Source of the DNA: JBBDYG01 sp040901765
Lineage (GTDB): Bacteria > Planctomycetota > Planctomycetia > Pirellulales > Lacipirellulaceae
Assembly (NCBI GenBank): GCA_040901765.1
Contig: JBBDYG010000009.1
Location: 1-9,010 of the forward strand
Reading direction: 5' to 3'
Length of the DNA stretch: 9,010 bases
Position 1 is the first letter of the stretch. Each line of letters begins with the position of its first letter. The notes beneath the pieces are model-generated. The model worked only from the letters and a program-made list of their open reading frames with translations. It ran no database searches and was not told the origin of the DNA. Positions 1 through 6,414 of this stretch are shown one piece after another. The position numbers were made by a program, and so were the translations under genes.

Positions 1-680
1 TGACGCTGACCGCGCAGCAGCCGATGAACAACATCGTGCGCGTCGCGTACCAGGGACTCGCCGCCGTGCTCGGCGGCACGCAGTCGCTCCACACGAACTC
101 GATGGACGAGACACTCGCGCTGCCGACGGAAGAAGCAGTCCAGGTCGCGCTGCGCACGCAGCAGGTGCTCGCGTTCGAGACCGGCGTCGCGAACGTGAGC
201 GACCCGCTCGGCGGCTCGTACTACGTCGAGCGGCTCACGTCGGATCTTGAGGCGGAAGCCGAGCGCATCTTCGCCGACATCGAGCAGCAGGGCGGGGTGG
301 TGGCCGCGCTGGAGATGGGGTGGTTGCAGCGGAAGATCGCCGAGTCGGCCGCGCGGCAGCAGTGGGAGCTGGAGCAACGGCGCAAGTTGGTGGTGGGCGT
401 GAACGAGTTCGTGACCGACGAGCCCGAGCTGACGATTCCGCTACTGAAGATCGGCAAGGAAGCCGAGGCCGAGCAGCGGAAGTCGATGGCCGCGATGCGC
501 TCGAAGCGCGATCAGGCGCTGGTGGACCGCCGGTTGAACGGGCTGCGCGATGCCGCGCGGACCGATGCCAACCTGATGCCGCTGATACTCGACTGTGCGC
601 GGGCGTACTGCACGCTGTACGAGATCAGAGCGGCGCTGGAGGACGTGTTCGGGGCTTACAGGGAGCCGGTGTTTTTCTGA
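1..680 (+). CDS. mcmA1: Methylmalonyl-CoA mutase-type catalytic (large) subunit, 3' part
   Basis: This is the C-terminal part of the TIM-barrel subunit of an adenosylcobalamin-dependent acyl-CoA mutase, which interconverts (R)-methylmalonyl-CoA and succinyl-CoA or a related branched acyl-CoA pair in the cytoplasm. The gene enters from the left edge; the first whole codon is at 3 and reads TLTAQQPMNNIVR, so the ATG at 24 is internal. The family signature is plain: GGTQSLHTNSMDE, then LPTEEAVQVALRTQQVLAFE and DPLGGSYYVE. The protein ends normally for a stand-alone large subunit (FGAYREPVFF, stop at 678-680) and carries no B12 domain, which is instead encoded at 6913-7326. Methylmalonyl- versus isobutyryl-type specificity cannot be decided because the substrate-binding N-terminal half lies outside the window. 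Base composition is high-GC, as in the other host genes. Confidence 0.95.
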   Translation, partial: TLTAQQPMNNIVRVAYQGLAAVLGGTQSLHTNSMDETLALPTEEAVQVALRTQQVLAFETGVANVSDPLGGSYYVERLTSDLEAEAERIFADIEQQGGVVAALEMGWLQRKIAESAARQQWELEQRRKLVVGVNEFVTDEPELTIPLLKIGKEAEAEQRKSMAAMRSKRDQALVDRRLNGLRDAARTDANLMPLILDCARAYCTLYEIRAALEDVFGAYREPVFF

Positions 681-688
681 ACTGGCCC

Positions 689-1648
689 TTAACTACGGTG
701 AATGATAAGAGACGTTGAGGCTGCGGAGCGTCGTCGGATCCACCGTACGCGCTCTGTCATCATCTGCTCCATATCAGCCTGCAGGGCGAGGCGATGAACG
801 ATCTCGCGGGGAAGCATTCGGAATAAATGATTCGCCACGTCTTGATCGGGATCACTTCCTGGGTTCTTGAGATCGAAATCCTGATGGCAGCGGGAGTAGC
901 GAAGCCCCGAATCGCAAGCGCCGCATAGCTCCCCCGGGGCTTGAAAGTAAAGGCGTTCCCCGGCTGTCGTCATCACCTGCGGACCGGGCCACCGCCCGAA
1001 TTCCGCCAAGAATGTTTGTCGGGCAATCCACAAGGCAATTGCGTCCATGCGTTCTCGGAGTGTGGGCTTCTCCCAGCCGGGGTCACCTATGTCGAACGCA
1101 CAGATGCTTCCATTGTTATGTGTATGTCGGGGCCCGATCCATCTGCCGTATCGTGCGCCAGCACTCCATCGAGCCCAGGAGACAGCCTCCGCGGGGTGAT
1201 GTTGTGGAATAACGGTGACGACTCTGGCCAACACGAAGAGGCCGCGAATCGGTCTGATGTTCGCGGTCAGCCAGACGCCCGACGAGGTGATCTCAGTTTG
1301 AACCTGCGGGTACGCTGAAACCACCTCGTCGAGCTCACTCGCCGTCCGGAAACTCAGCTGCCTGAAGATCGATGCGGCTTGATCGGGCGAACTGGATCTC
1401 TCGGAGGTACAACGTCCGGCGGTCCCTTCCCGTGATCCGGTTGCGGGTCCCGCGGACCCTCCTTCTGGTCCGGCGCCATCTGAAATCGCCTCCTTGGCGC
1501 TTCCCGCCTCGTTCCCGATAATCGGCTGAGCGGGTGCCAGACGACCACCGCGGGCAACTCCGGGCCAGACACAGTTGTCTAGACCGTTACCAATGAGGCG
1601 AAGAAGGTCTCGCCCGCTGGGTTCACGTGAATAAAGAGAAGCTGCCAC
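689..1648 (-). CDS. Prokaryotic E2 (UBC)-like protein with C-terminal SEC-C-like metal motif; start uncertain
   Basis: Numbering is from the GTG at 1648 (319 residues). Residues 170-222 carry a pattern I associate with bacterial ubiquitin-conjugating (E2/UBC) folds: an HxH stretch (H175, H177), then NNGSICAF with candidate catalytic C183, a Gly/Pro/Trp turn (GDPGW), a helix with DAIALWIARQTFL, and FGRWPGPQ. Residues 122-150 would be the preceding beta strands. Near the C-terminus C242-x2-C245, SGLRY and C254-H255 resemble a SEC-C zinc motif. Family assignment is inference from motif shape. No E1, JAB peptidase or ubiquitin-like gene is in the window, so a conjugation role is not shown. Residues 1-85 look non-domain-like and the 1648 GTG has a poor ribosome site. 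The only later in-frame starts are CTG 1357 and GTG 1324. A strong SD plus ATG at 1479 lies one frame away, so the true 5' end may be frameshifted. It is transcribed divergently from the XRE operon. Confidence 0.6.
   Translation of the reverse strand: MAASLYSREPSGRDLLRLIGNGLDNCVWPGVARGGRLAPAQPIIGNEAGSAKEAISDGAGPEGGSAGPATGSREGTAGRCTSERSSSPDQAASIFRQLSFRTASELDEVVSAYPQVQTEITSSGVWLTANIRPIRGLFVLARVVTVIPQHHPAEAVSWARWSAGARYGRWIGPRHTHNNGSICAFDIGDPGWEKPTLRERMDAIALWIARQTFLAEFGRWPGPQVMTTAGERLYFQAPGELCGACDSGLRYSRCHQDFDLKNPGSDPDQDVANHLFRMLPREIVHRLALQADMEQMMTERVRWIRRRSAASTSLIIHRS
1354..1479 (-). CDS. Possible 41-residue proline-rich ORF, or frameshifted N-terminus of the E2-like gene
   Basis: An ATG at 1479 follows a near-perfect Shine-Dalgarno (AAGGAGG, 1489-1495 on the minus strand) with 9 bases between, the best ribosome site in the window. 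It opens a 41-codon frame beginning MAPDQKEGPRD, rich in Pro, Arg, Lys and Asp, ending at a TGA at 1354-1356. This frame overlaps the E2-like frame out of phase, and the TGA overlaps a CTG of that frame as CTGA. Three readings are possible: a small separate gene translationally coupled to the E2-like gene; the true N-terminus of the E2-like protein, separated from it by a one-base indel or programmed shift; or a chance match. I recognise no domain and see no clear slippery heptamer. Confidence 0.3.
   Translation of the reverse strand: MAPDQKEGPRDPQPDHGKGPPDVVPPRDPVRPIKPHRSSGS
1489..1495 (-). promoter_or_regulatory. Strong Shine-Dalgarno AAGGAGG
   Basis: The minus-strand sequence AAGGAGG lies 9 bases upstream of the ATG at 1479. 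It matters because it points to a start codon that is not in the frame of the long E2-like ORF, which itself has no convincing ribosome site at GTG 1648. Confidence 0.55.
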
Positions 1649-1696
1649 GCCTCAAGGATACCCAAAGGCGGACGCGAACGCAAGCAATTACTATAT

Positions 1697-1743
1697 GTCA
1701 GTATTTTTGGCATTGACGCCCGGGGGATTCCATGTATACTGTC
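1697..1743. promoter_or_regulatory. Candidate operator: inverted half-sites flanking the -35 and overlapping the -10
   Basis: GTCAGTAT (1697-1704) and ATACTGTC (1736-1743, reverse complement GACAGTAT) match at 7 of 8 positions as an inverted pair, with centres about 39 bases apart (near four helical turns). One copy lies upstream of the -35 box and the other covers the -10 box and start point. This is where a self-repressing XRE protein would bind, possibly with looping. A second short pair, GTCA (1697-1700) and TGAC (1714-1717), also flanks the -35 region. Binding is inferred only. Confidence 0.4.
1713..1740 (+). promoter_or_regulatory. Sigma70-type promoter of the XRE operon
   Basis: TTGACG at 1713-1718 and TATACT at 1735-1740 are separated by 16 bp, a near-consensus housekeeping promoter. 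A start 6-8 bases after the -10 box would fall at about 1747-1748, coinciding with the GTG start codon of the XRE gene. The transcript is therefore predicted to be leaderless or nearly so. The promoter lies in the only divergent intergenic gap of the island and should serve the XRE, peptidase and nuclease genes as one transcript. Confidence 0.75.
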
Positions 1744-1747
1744 GCTA

Positions 1748-2098
1748 GTGAGTTCCCCCAGGCCGCAACCGCTGCTCGTGGTTTTCGGAGAGAAACTGGC
1801 GAAAGCCCGTCAGCGAGCTGGATTATCCCAAGAGGAGCTTGCTCGCCGACTCAAATTGGGCAGGTCCTCCATCAGCAACATTGAGCTGGGCCGACAAAGA
1901 CCAAACCTTGAGCTTCTCTACGCTGTTGCTGAGGTTCTGCGCATTCGTCCATCGACGCTGCTTCCAGATCCCAAAACGGTTTTCGTCCCCTGGAGCGATA
2001 ACGTCAAGCTGCACGTAGCTCCTGATGAGAGGGGTATTACCGAAAACGATCGGCAACAACTCGCCAGCCTGGTTGCCGAAGTAACAGGGCGAGGCTAG
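1748..2098 (+). CDS. XRE-family helix-turn-helix transcriptional regulator
   Basis: This 116-residue DNA-binding protein has a Cro/CI-type HTH at about residues 13-70: FGEKLAKARQRAGLSQEELARR, then SSISNIELGRQRPNLELLYAVAEVL. The recognition helix is around GRSSISNIELGR. A short tail of about 45 residues follows and has no recognisable domain. The GTG at 1748 sits at the predicted transcription start, so translation is probably leaderless; an in-frame GTG at 1778 is an alternative that would still keep the HTH. Three bases separate its stop from the peptidase start, an XRE plus ImmA/IrrE pairing known from mobile elements (for example ImmR/ImmA of ICEBs1) and from toxin-antitoxin-like modules. 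By analogy it is probably the operon repressor and the peptidase substrate. It is longer than typical restriction-modification controller (C) proteins. Confidence 0.9.
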   Translation: MSSPRPQPLLVVFGEKLAKARQRAGLSQEELARRLKLGRSSISNIELGRQRPNLELLYAVAEVLRIRPSTLLPDPKTVFVPWSDNVKLHVAPDERGITENDRQQLASLVAEVTGRG

Positions 2099-2101
2099 AC
2101 G

Positions 2102-2647
2102 TTGGCGCGTATTCGAAAAGCGCGAGCTGCTGCGCGAACGCTGATCAGTAAGTCTCCTAAGGGGCCGCCCACCGATTTGGCTGCCATCGCAAAGATCCTG
2201 AAGGCGCAGATAGAGCTACGCGATGATCTAGGTCCTAACGTCGCCGGAGTGCTCATCCCTCTTCCCGAGCGGTCAGGGTGGGTCATCGCGGTTAATGGGG
2301 ATGATCCAGAAAGTCGTCGCCGTTTTACGATCGCTCACGAAATAGGTCACATAATTCTTCACGGATACACGGCTCCACACGCGGATGGGTCCTTTCAGCT
2401 TCGTATGCGTAACGAGGAATCCGCCACTGGAACGGTGGACGAAGAGATCGAAGCGAATCAATTCGCTGCCGAATTGTTACTGCCAGCCGATCTGCTATTA
2501 AAGGACGTGTCAAGCGTTGTCTTAGAGCACGAGTCCAAGGCGTCGTCGAGTACAGGTTTTGACGATACGCTGGCGAAACTTGCGGCAAAATACGGAGTTA
2601 GCCGTCAAGCGCTCGCACTTCGCCTCTCTGCTTTAGGTGTTCTATAA
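2102..2647 (+). CDS. ImmA/IrrE-family metallopeptidase
   Basis: This 181-residue protein belongs to the COG2856-type zinc peptidases, whose studied members cleave XRE-type repressors (ImmA on ImmR; IrrE/PprI on DdrO). The zincin motif H79-E80-I-G-H83 is intact within FTIAHEIGHIILHG. The downstream EEIEANQFAAELLLP block supplies the expected third ligand, probably E117. The C-terminal LAAKYGVSRQALALRL resembles the family's terminal helical segment. The start is a TTG at 2102, with GAGG at 2091-2094 seven bases upstream, three bases after the XRE stop. Its stop at 2645-2647 directly abuts the nuclease start. The likely role is to inactivate the neighbouring XRE repressor in response to a signal and so induce the operon; that is inference from relatives and gene order. 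Confidence 0.92.
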   Translation: MARIRKARAAARTLISKSPKGPPTDLAAIAKILKAQIELRDDLGPNVAGVLIPLPERSGWVIAVNGDDPESRRRFTIAHEIGHIILHGYTAPHADGSFQLRMRNEESATGTVDEEIEANQFAAELLLPADLLLKDVSSVVLEHESKASSSTGFDDTLAKLAAKYGVSRQALALRLSALGVL

Positions 2648-3655
2648 GTGGCAGGCCAACCGACCGTGACTGCGCGAGCGACTAACGCGGTTCGGCCATA
2701 CATACATCGCGACTACCCGGAGTTCAGCTGGTCGGGTAGCAGAGATTTGCTGTTCGAAAGATGTCAGCGCCGCTATTTCTGGCACTATTACGGCTCGTCG
2801 AATGGGTGGGAACGGACGTCCAGCGACGAAGCCAAGATGGCATGGCAGCTGAAGAATCTCACATCGTTTGAACTTCAGGTCGGGACGGAGGTGCACGAAC
2901 GCGCCAGGGATTATGCCGCGTCGGTTTTGAATGGTCGGCCGATTCCGGTCAGCTCGCTCATCGAGACGACAATGAAAGCCCTCGACGAGCTGTACGCGCG
3001 CTCCCAGGATCTGGAGTCCTTTCGGGCACGTCCTAAACACCATCCCGTGGCGTACGGAGCCTACTACAAGCGCGGGGTCCTTGAGACTCAGCTCTTACGG
3101 GCTCGGGCTCGCGCCGTGAAGTGTATCGACAACCTTGTTTCGTCCGCGATTTGGGACGAAGTACGCAGGGCTGGGAAAGAAGGAACAGTAATGGTTGAAC
3201 CGCTAACCACGTTCCAAGTTGGCGGCATCACAGTGTACGCGGCACCAGATCTCGTGTATCTGACCGATCAGAACTGGACCATAGTCGATTGGAAGACCGG
3301 CGTTGCCGATGAGGGGAGCGATCAGCTCTCGGTTTACTGTCTCTATATCCGAGAGGCGTTGAGGTTGACGAATTCAACCGGCCATTATCCCACGAAGCTC
3401 GTTCACCTCCAAAGCGGGAAGGTCGACGTTGTCCAGTTCACTGATTCCGAGATACTCGCGGTTCGAAGGAGGATAGAGCGCAGTGTGGCCGACATGCGCG
3501 AAATGTTAGAAGATGCACCCGCGAATCGGCCGAAGGCTGTGAGTGGCTTTCAGCTCACGAACGACCCCAGTGAATGCCGGATTTGCCCATTCTTTCAGCT
3601 TTGCGAGCCTGAGCTCATTTCGCTAGGTCGCGCAGGCGTCCGACTAAGGTTCTAA
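2648..3655 (+). CDS. Cas4/AddB-like PD-(D/E)XK nuclease with predicted iron-sulphur cluster
   Basis: This 335-residue protein has the RecB/Cas4-type nuclease signature in order: N-terminal C39 in LFERCQRRYFWHYYG; H83 in GTEVHERA; D201 in APDLVY; D214-W-K216-T-G in TIVDWKTG; Q226 to Y230 in QLSVYCLY; and C310-x2-C313-x5-C319 in ECRICPFFQLC. One N-terminal plus three C-terminal cysteines with Cx2Cx5C spacing matches the 4Fe-4S arrangement of Cas4, AddB and Dna2. All catalytic residues look intact. It is much smaller than AddB and carries no helicase motifs. Relatives of this type cut or resect single-stranded DNA ends; the substrate here is unknown. The GTG start follows the peptidase stop with no gap, so translation is probably coupled. 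No CRISPR array or cas1/cas2 is in the window, so this is a Cas4-like nuclease outside CRISPR. Confidence 0.85.
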   Translation: MAGQPTVTARATNAVRPYIHRDYPEFSWSGSRDLLFERCQRRYFWHYYGSSNGWERTSSDEAKMAWQLKNLTSFELQVGTEVHERARDYAASVLNGRPIPVSSLIETTMKALDELYARSQDLESFRARPKHHPVAYGAYYKRGVLETQLLRARARAVKCIDNLVSSAIWDEVRRAGKEGTVMVEPLTTFQVGGITVYAAPDLVYLTDQNWTIVDWKTGVADEGSDQLSVYCLYIREALRLTNSTGHYPTKLVHLQSGKVDVVQFTDSEILAVRRRIERSVADMREMLEDAPANRPKAVSGFQLTNDPSECRICPFFQLCEPELISLGRAGVRLRF

Positions 3656-3846
3656 CCTGCGAAGATTCGGTCCATGTTAATGCGGCCGAACGCGAACGGC
3701 TGCTGCGGACTGCACCCTCGGCTCAGGCGGCCCGCAGCTCGAACGGAGTCTGTTGAGGGTTCACCGATTCCGTCGGCGTGCTTTTGCGATGGATTGCATC
3801 ATTTGGGCCCGGACACTCGGGCGCGCGCCGTAATTTGAAGGTGACT
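3656..3846 (+). other. Intergenic stretch between nuclease and modification-restriction gene
   Basis: This is the only sizeable gap in an otherwise tight plus-strand run. It contains a 7-bp inverted repeat, GCTGCGG (3702-3708) and CCGCAGC (3732-3738), with a 23-base loop and no T tract. A 52-codon open frame from ATG 3680 (stop 3836-3838) has a Cys/Pro/Arg-rich product with no recognisable domain. I see no convincing sigma70 promoter here. The upstream GTG at 3778 could extend the methyltransferase, but that extension shows no family features. Confidence 0.4.
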
Positions 3847-6363
3847 ATGACGTTTGCATCTACGACCGCATTTACAGCATCGCACGACGCTGTCAGGATT
3901 GCGGAGTCCATACAAGCAGACATCGTAAGAGGGACGCGCCGGTCCGCGCGCGCAGCTCTTGGCCAATTCTTTACTCCTGCTGTCACCGGCAAACTACTCG
4001 CGTCGCTAAGTGCCCGGCGCGGGGGCCGAGTCCGGCTCCTCGACCCCGGTGCCGGCGTTGGGATGCTCACGGCAGCGTGGATTTGTCGCAGCGTATGCAG
4101 TGAAGAAGCGCCGGAGGCGATTGAAGTAACCGCGTTCGAGCTGGACGAAAACCTACACGATGGTCTCCACCGAGTGCTGGAGGCGTGTCATAAGACATGC
4201 AACGGGGCAGGGATTCGATTTTCATACTCGGTTCAACCTACGGACTTCATCGCGGCATCCGTCGAGATGTTATCTGGCGGCCTCTTCGCATCGGAGTTAG
4301 TTCCATTTGATTGTGCGATTCTCAATCCGCCGTACAAGAAGATCCGAAGCGACTCGACCGAGCGTGCCCTCTTGAGCGAAGCAGGAGTAGAAACAAGCAA
4401 TCTCTACACGGCTTTCGTTGCGCTCAGTACGCGGCTTCTGCGGGAAGGCGGGGAATTGATCGCGATCACTCCACGGTCATTCTGCAACGGCCCCTACTTC
4501 CGCCAGTTCCGACGAGATCTTCTTACTTCTAATAACCTCACACACCTTCACGTCCTCGATTCTCGATCGGCGGCATTCGGGCACGACGATGTTCTGCAGG
4601 AGAACGTGATCTTCCGTGTGGAGCGAGGTATTCCTCAGCGGGCGCAGGTATCGGTCGAATGGAGCTCGGGCGGAACGTCAGAAGAAATCCACCGCCGAAA
4701 TGTGGCGTTCGAGCAAGTTGTCCAGCCTAGTGACTCGGACAGTGTCATCCACATTACTCCTGACGAATGGGACACAACCGTAAGCCGTCTGGTCGAAGAG
4801 CTGCCGAGTTCTCTCACTCAACTTCGTCTTGAGGTTTCAACCGGGCGTGTAGTGGAGTTCAGAGCCCGTGAGCACTTGCGATTCGTTCTGGAGCCGGAAA
4901 GCGTGCCTCTCATTTATCCGCGGCATATTTACGGACAGTCCGTTCGGTGGCCCCATCCTCGCCCCAATAAGCCCAATGCGCTCACGCTATCGCCTGCATC
5001 GGCTGAATTGACGAATCCGGCCGGGGTCTACGTGCTCGTCAAGCGTTTCACAGCTAAGGAGGAGAACCGACGGCTTGTAGCTGCGGTGGTTACGCCGCGG
5101 TCCGTGCCGGGCGAGAGAGTAGCTTTCGAAAATCACATCAACTACTTCCACCGAGCCGGGGAAGGGATTCCCGAGAGGCTGGCAGCAGGTCTCGCTGCAT
5201 TTCTCAATTCGACTATTGCGGATCGCTATTTTCGCCAGTTCAGCGGCCACACCCAGGTCAACGCGACGGATTTGAGAAAGTTGCCGTATCCGAGTGCCGA
5301 GCAGCTAGAAAAGATCGCTGCAGAAATGCCAACTCCGCCAGGATCTCAAGAGCAGCTAGACGACATAGTCGAAGAGGTCATTATCGCCGTGAAAAAGCCG
5401 CGAAACGTTGGAGCTAGAACAATTAAGGCACGCCTCTCGGAAGCCTCAGTCGTTTTAAAGGCCATCGGGTTGCCCAAGGATCAGCAGAACGAGCGGGCAG
5501 CCCTGACTCTTCTGGCTCTTTTGGACATGCGACCAGAAGATCAATGGAGCGCCGCAAGGAATCCGCAGCGTGGCGTGACTCCGATCATGGACTTCGTGGC
5601 GGAGCACTACGGCAAGCATTGGAAACCGAATACGCGCGAGACGGTAAGGCGTTTCACGCTTCATCAGTTCGAAGCGGCCGGCGTGGTTGTCGCAAATCCT
5701 GACAAACCCGATCGGGCAACGAATAGTCCGGCGTATTGTTATCAGGTGCCTTCGGTCGTCTTGCGGTTGTTACGAACTTTTGGAACGCCAGAATGGGACG
5801 CGAATCTTCGGAAGTTTCTAGCCTCGGCAGACACGTTAGCCGCACGATACGCGAGCGAGCGCACTATGCGCCGTTTGCCTTTGACCCTTCGTGATGGACT
5901 TGAAATATCGCTTTCCCCCGGAGGGCAGAACGAATTGATACGGCAAGTCGTCGAGGATTTTTGCCCCCGGTTTACCCCGGGCGGCCGTGCCCTATACGTG
6001 GGAGACGCTGACAAGAAATGGGGCTACTTCGACTCCGATCGCCTCGCGGAGTTAGGGGTGGTCGTAAAGGCACACGGCAAGATGCCTGACGTGGTCGTCC
6101 ATTTTGAGAAGATGAATTGGTTAGTGCTAATCGAGGCGGTTACCAGTCACGGCCCTGTGAATCCGAAGCGACGTGCAGAGCTTAAGAAGCTGTTCGCCGG
6201 CTCGAAGGCACCCCTCGTGTTCGTGACGGCTTTTTTAACCCGCCAGGCTATGAAGAAATTCCTCGGCGAAATCGCGTGGGAGACTGAGGTTTGGGCAGCG
6301 GACGCGCCTACGCATCTGATCCACTTCAATGGAGAGCGGTTCCTTGGGCCGTACGATAGTTAG
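3847..6363 (+). CDS. Fused adenine-N6 DNA methyltransferase and BsuBI/PstI-type restriction endonuclease
   Basis: One uninterrupted frame of 838 codons (from ATG 3847) encodes both halves of a type II system. The methyltransferase, residues 1 to about 490, has GQFFTP (39-44, motif X), DPGAGVG (66-72, AdoMet motif I), catalytic NPPY (160-163, motif IV), and a terminal FSGHTQVNATDLRKLPYP (465-482), giving gamma-class order for m6A. The rest matches the BsuBI/PstI endonuclease: an N-terminal helical domain (AIGLP at 539; GVTPIMDF at 576; NTRETVRR at 595), then YVGDADKKWGYFD (717), MPDVV with D748, and LIEAVTSHGP with E763. The predicted metal site is PD...ExV rather than ExK, which I recall as usual for this family. 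Known members recognise CTGCAG and encode M and R as separate proteins; here they are fused and the target is unproven. ATG 3847 is chosen because GAAGG (3837-3841) lies five bases before it and homology begins soon after. GTG 3778 would add 23 residues. Confidence 0.93.
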   Translation: MTFASTTAFTASHDAVRIAESIQADIVRGTRRSARAALGQFFTPAVTGKLLASLSARRGGRVRLLDPGAGVGMLTAAWICRSVCSEEAPEAIEVTAFELDENLHDGLHRVLEACHKTCNGAGIRFSYSVQPTDFIAASVEMLSGGLFASELVPFDCAILNPPYKKIRSDSTERALLSEAGVETSNLYTAFVALSTRLLREGGELIAITPRSFCNGPYFRQFRRDLLTSNNLTHLHVLDSRSAAFGHDDVLQENVIFRVERGIPQRAQVSVEWSSGGTSEEIHRRNVAFEQVVQPSDSDSVIHITPDEWDTTVSRLVEELPSSLTQLRLEVSTGRVVEFRAREHLRFVLEPESVPLIYPRHIYGQSVRWPHPRPNKPNALTLSPASAELTNPAGVYVLVKRFTAKEENRRLVAAVVTPRSVPGERVAFENHINYFHRAGEGIPERLAAGLAAFLNSTIADRYFRQFSGHTQVNATDLRKLPYPSAEQLEKIAAEMPTPPGSQEQLDDIVEEVIIAVKKPRNVGARTIKARLSEASVVLKAIGLPKDQQNERAALTLLALLDMRPEDQWSAARNPQRGVTPIMDFVAEHYGKHWKPNTRETVRRFTLHQFEAAGVVVANPDKPDRATNSPAYCYQVPSVVLRLLRTFGTPEWDANLRKFLASADTLAARYASERTMRRLPLTLRDGLEISLSPGGQNELIRQVVEDFCPRFTPGGRALYVGDADKKWGYFDSDRLAELGVVVKAHGKMPDVVVHFEKMNWLVLIEAVTSHGPVNPKRRAELKKLFAGSKAPLVFVTAFLTRQAMKKFLGEIAWETEVWAADAPTHLIHFNGERFLGPYDS

Positions 6364-6380
6364 ACCTGACGTGTAGTGCG

Positions 6381-6405
6381 GACGAGATGTGCACGCCTCG
6401 TCGTT
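6381..6405. terminator. Possible terminator hairpin after the restriction gene
   Basis: GACGAG (6381-6386) and CTCGTC (6397-6402) form a 6-bp perfect stem with a 10-base loop, followed by GTTT. It lies between the convergent ends of the modification-restriction gene and the minus-strand lipoprotein gene, where a shared terminator would be expected. The T tract is short, so this is tentative. Confidence 0.4.
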
Positions 6406-6414
6406 TACGTCCTC

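Larger units (their letters stand above)
681..6400. other. Compositionally distinct accessory (defence) island within the mutase locus
   Basis: The block between the mutase catalytic-subunit stop codon (680) and the host lipoprotein gene (6415) contains only accessory-type genes: an E2-like protein, XRE regulator, HEIGH peptidase, Cas4-like nuclease and a modification-restriction fusion. Its composition differs from the flanks: the line 2341-2400 counts 30 of 60 G+C, while 7141-7200 counts 41 of 60. Codons in the island use A or T in the third position far more freely. The left edge is sharp, with only 8 bases between the mutase stop and the first island gene. I compared the two ends by eye and found no direct repeat, tRNA or integrase, so the entry mechanism is unknown. 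Borders are approximate. Confidence 0.7.

Noticed and set aside
1748..2647. XRE plus ImmA/IrrE pair read as a stand-alone toxin-antitoxin module
   Set aside because: The peptidase has an intact HEIGH site and the nuclease gene follows with no gap, so a regulatory pair heading an operon explains the layout better. A toxin role is not excluded.
3649..3757. Possible integron attC site (TTCTAAC at the end of the nuclease gene and GTTGAGG about 100 bases later)
   Set aside because: Both ends deviate from the RYYYAAC/GTTRRRY consensus, the left site overlaps the nuclease stop codon, and the inner arms pair poorly by eye. No intI or second site is visible.
681..6414. Terminal direct or inverted repeats bordering the island
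   Set aside because: Comparing 681-720 with 6364-6420 by eye gave only a shared CTTAA, which is expected by chance.
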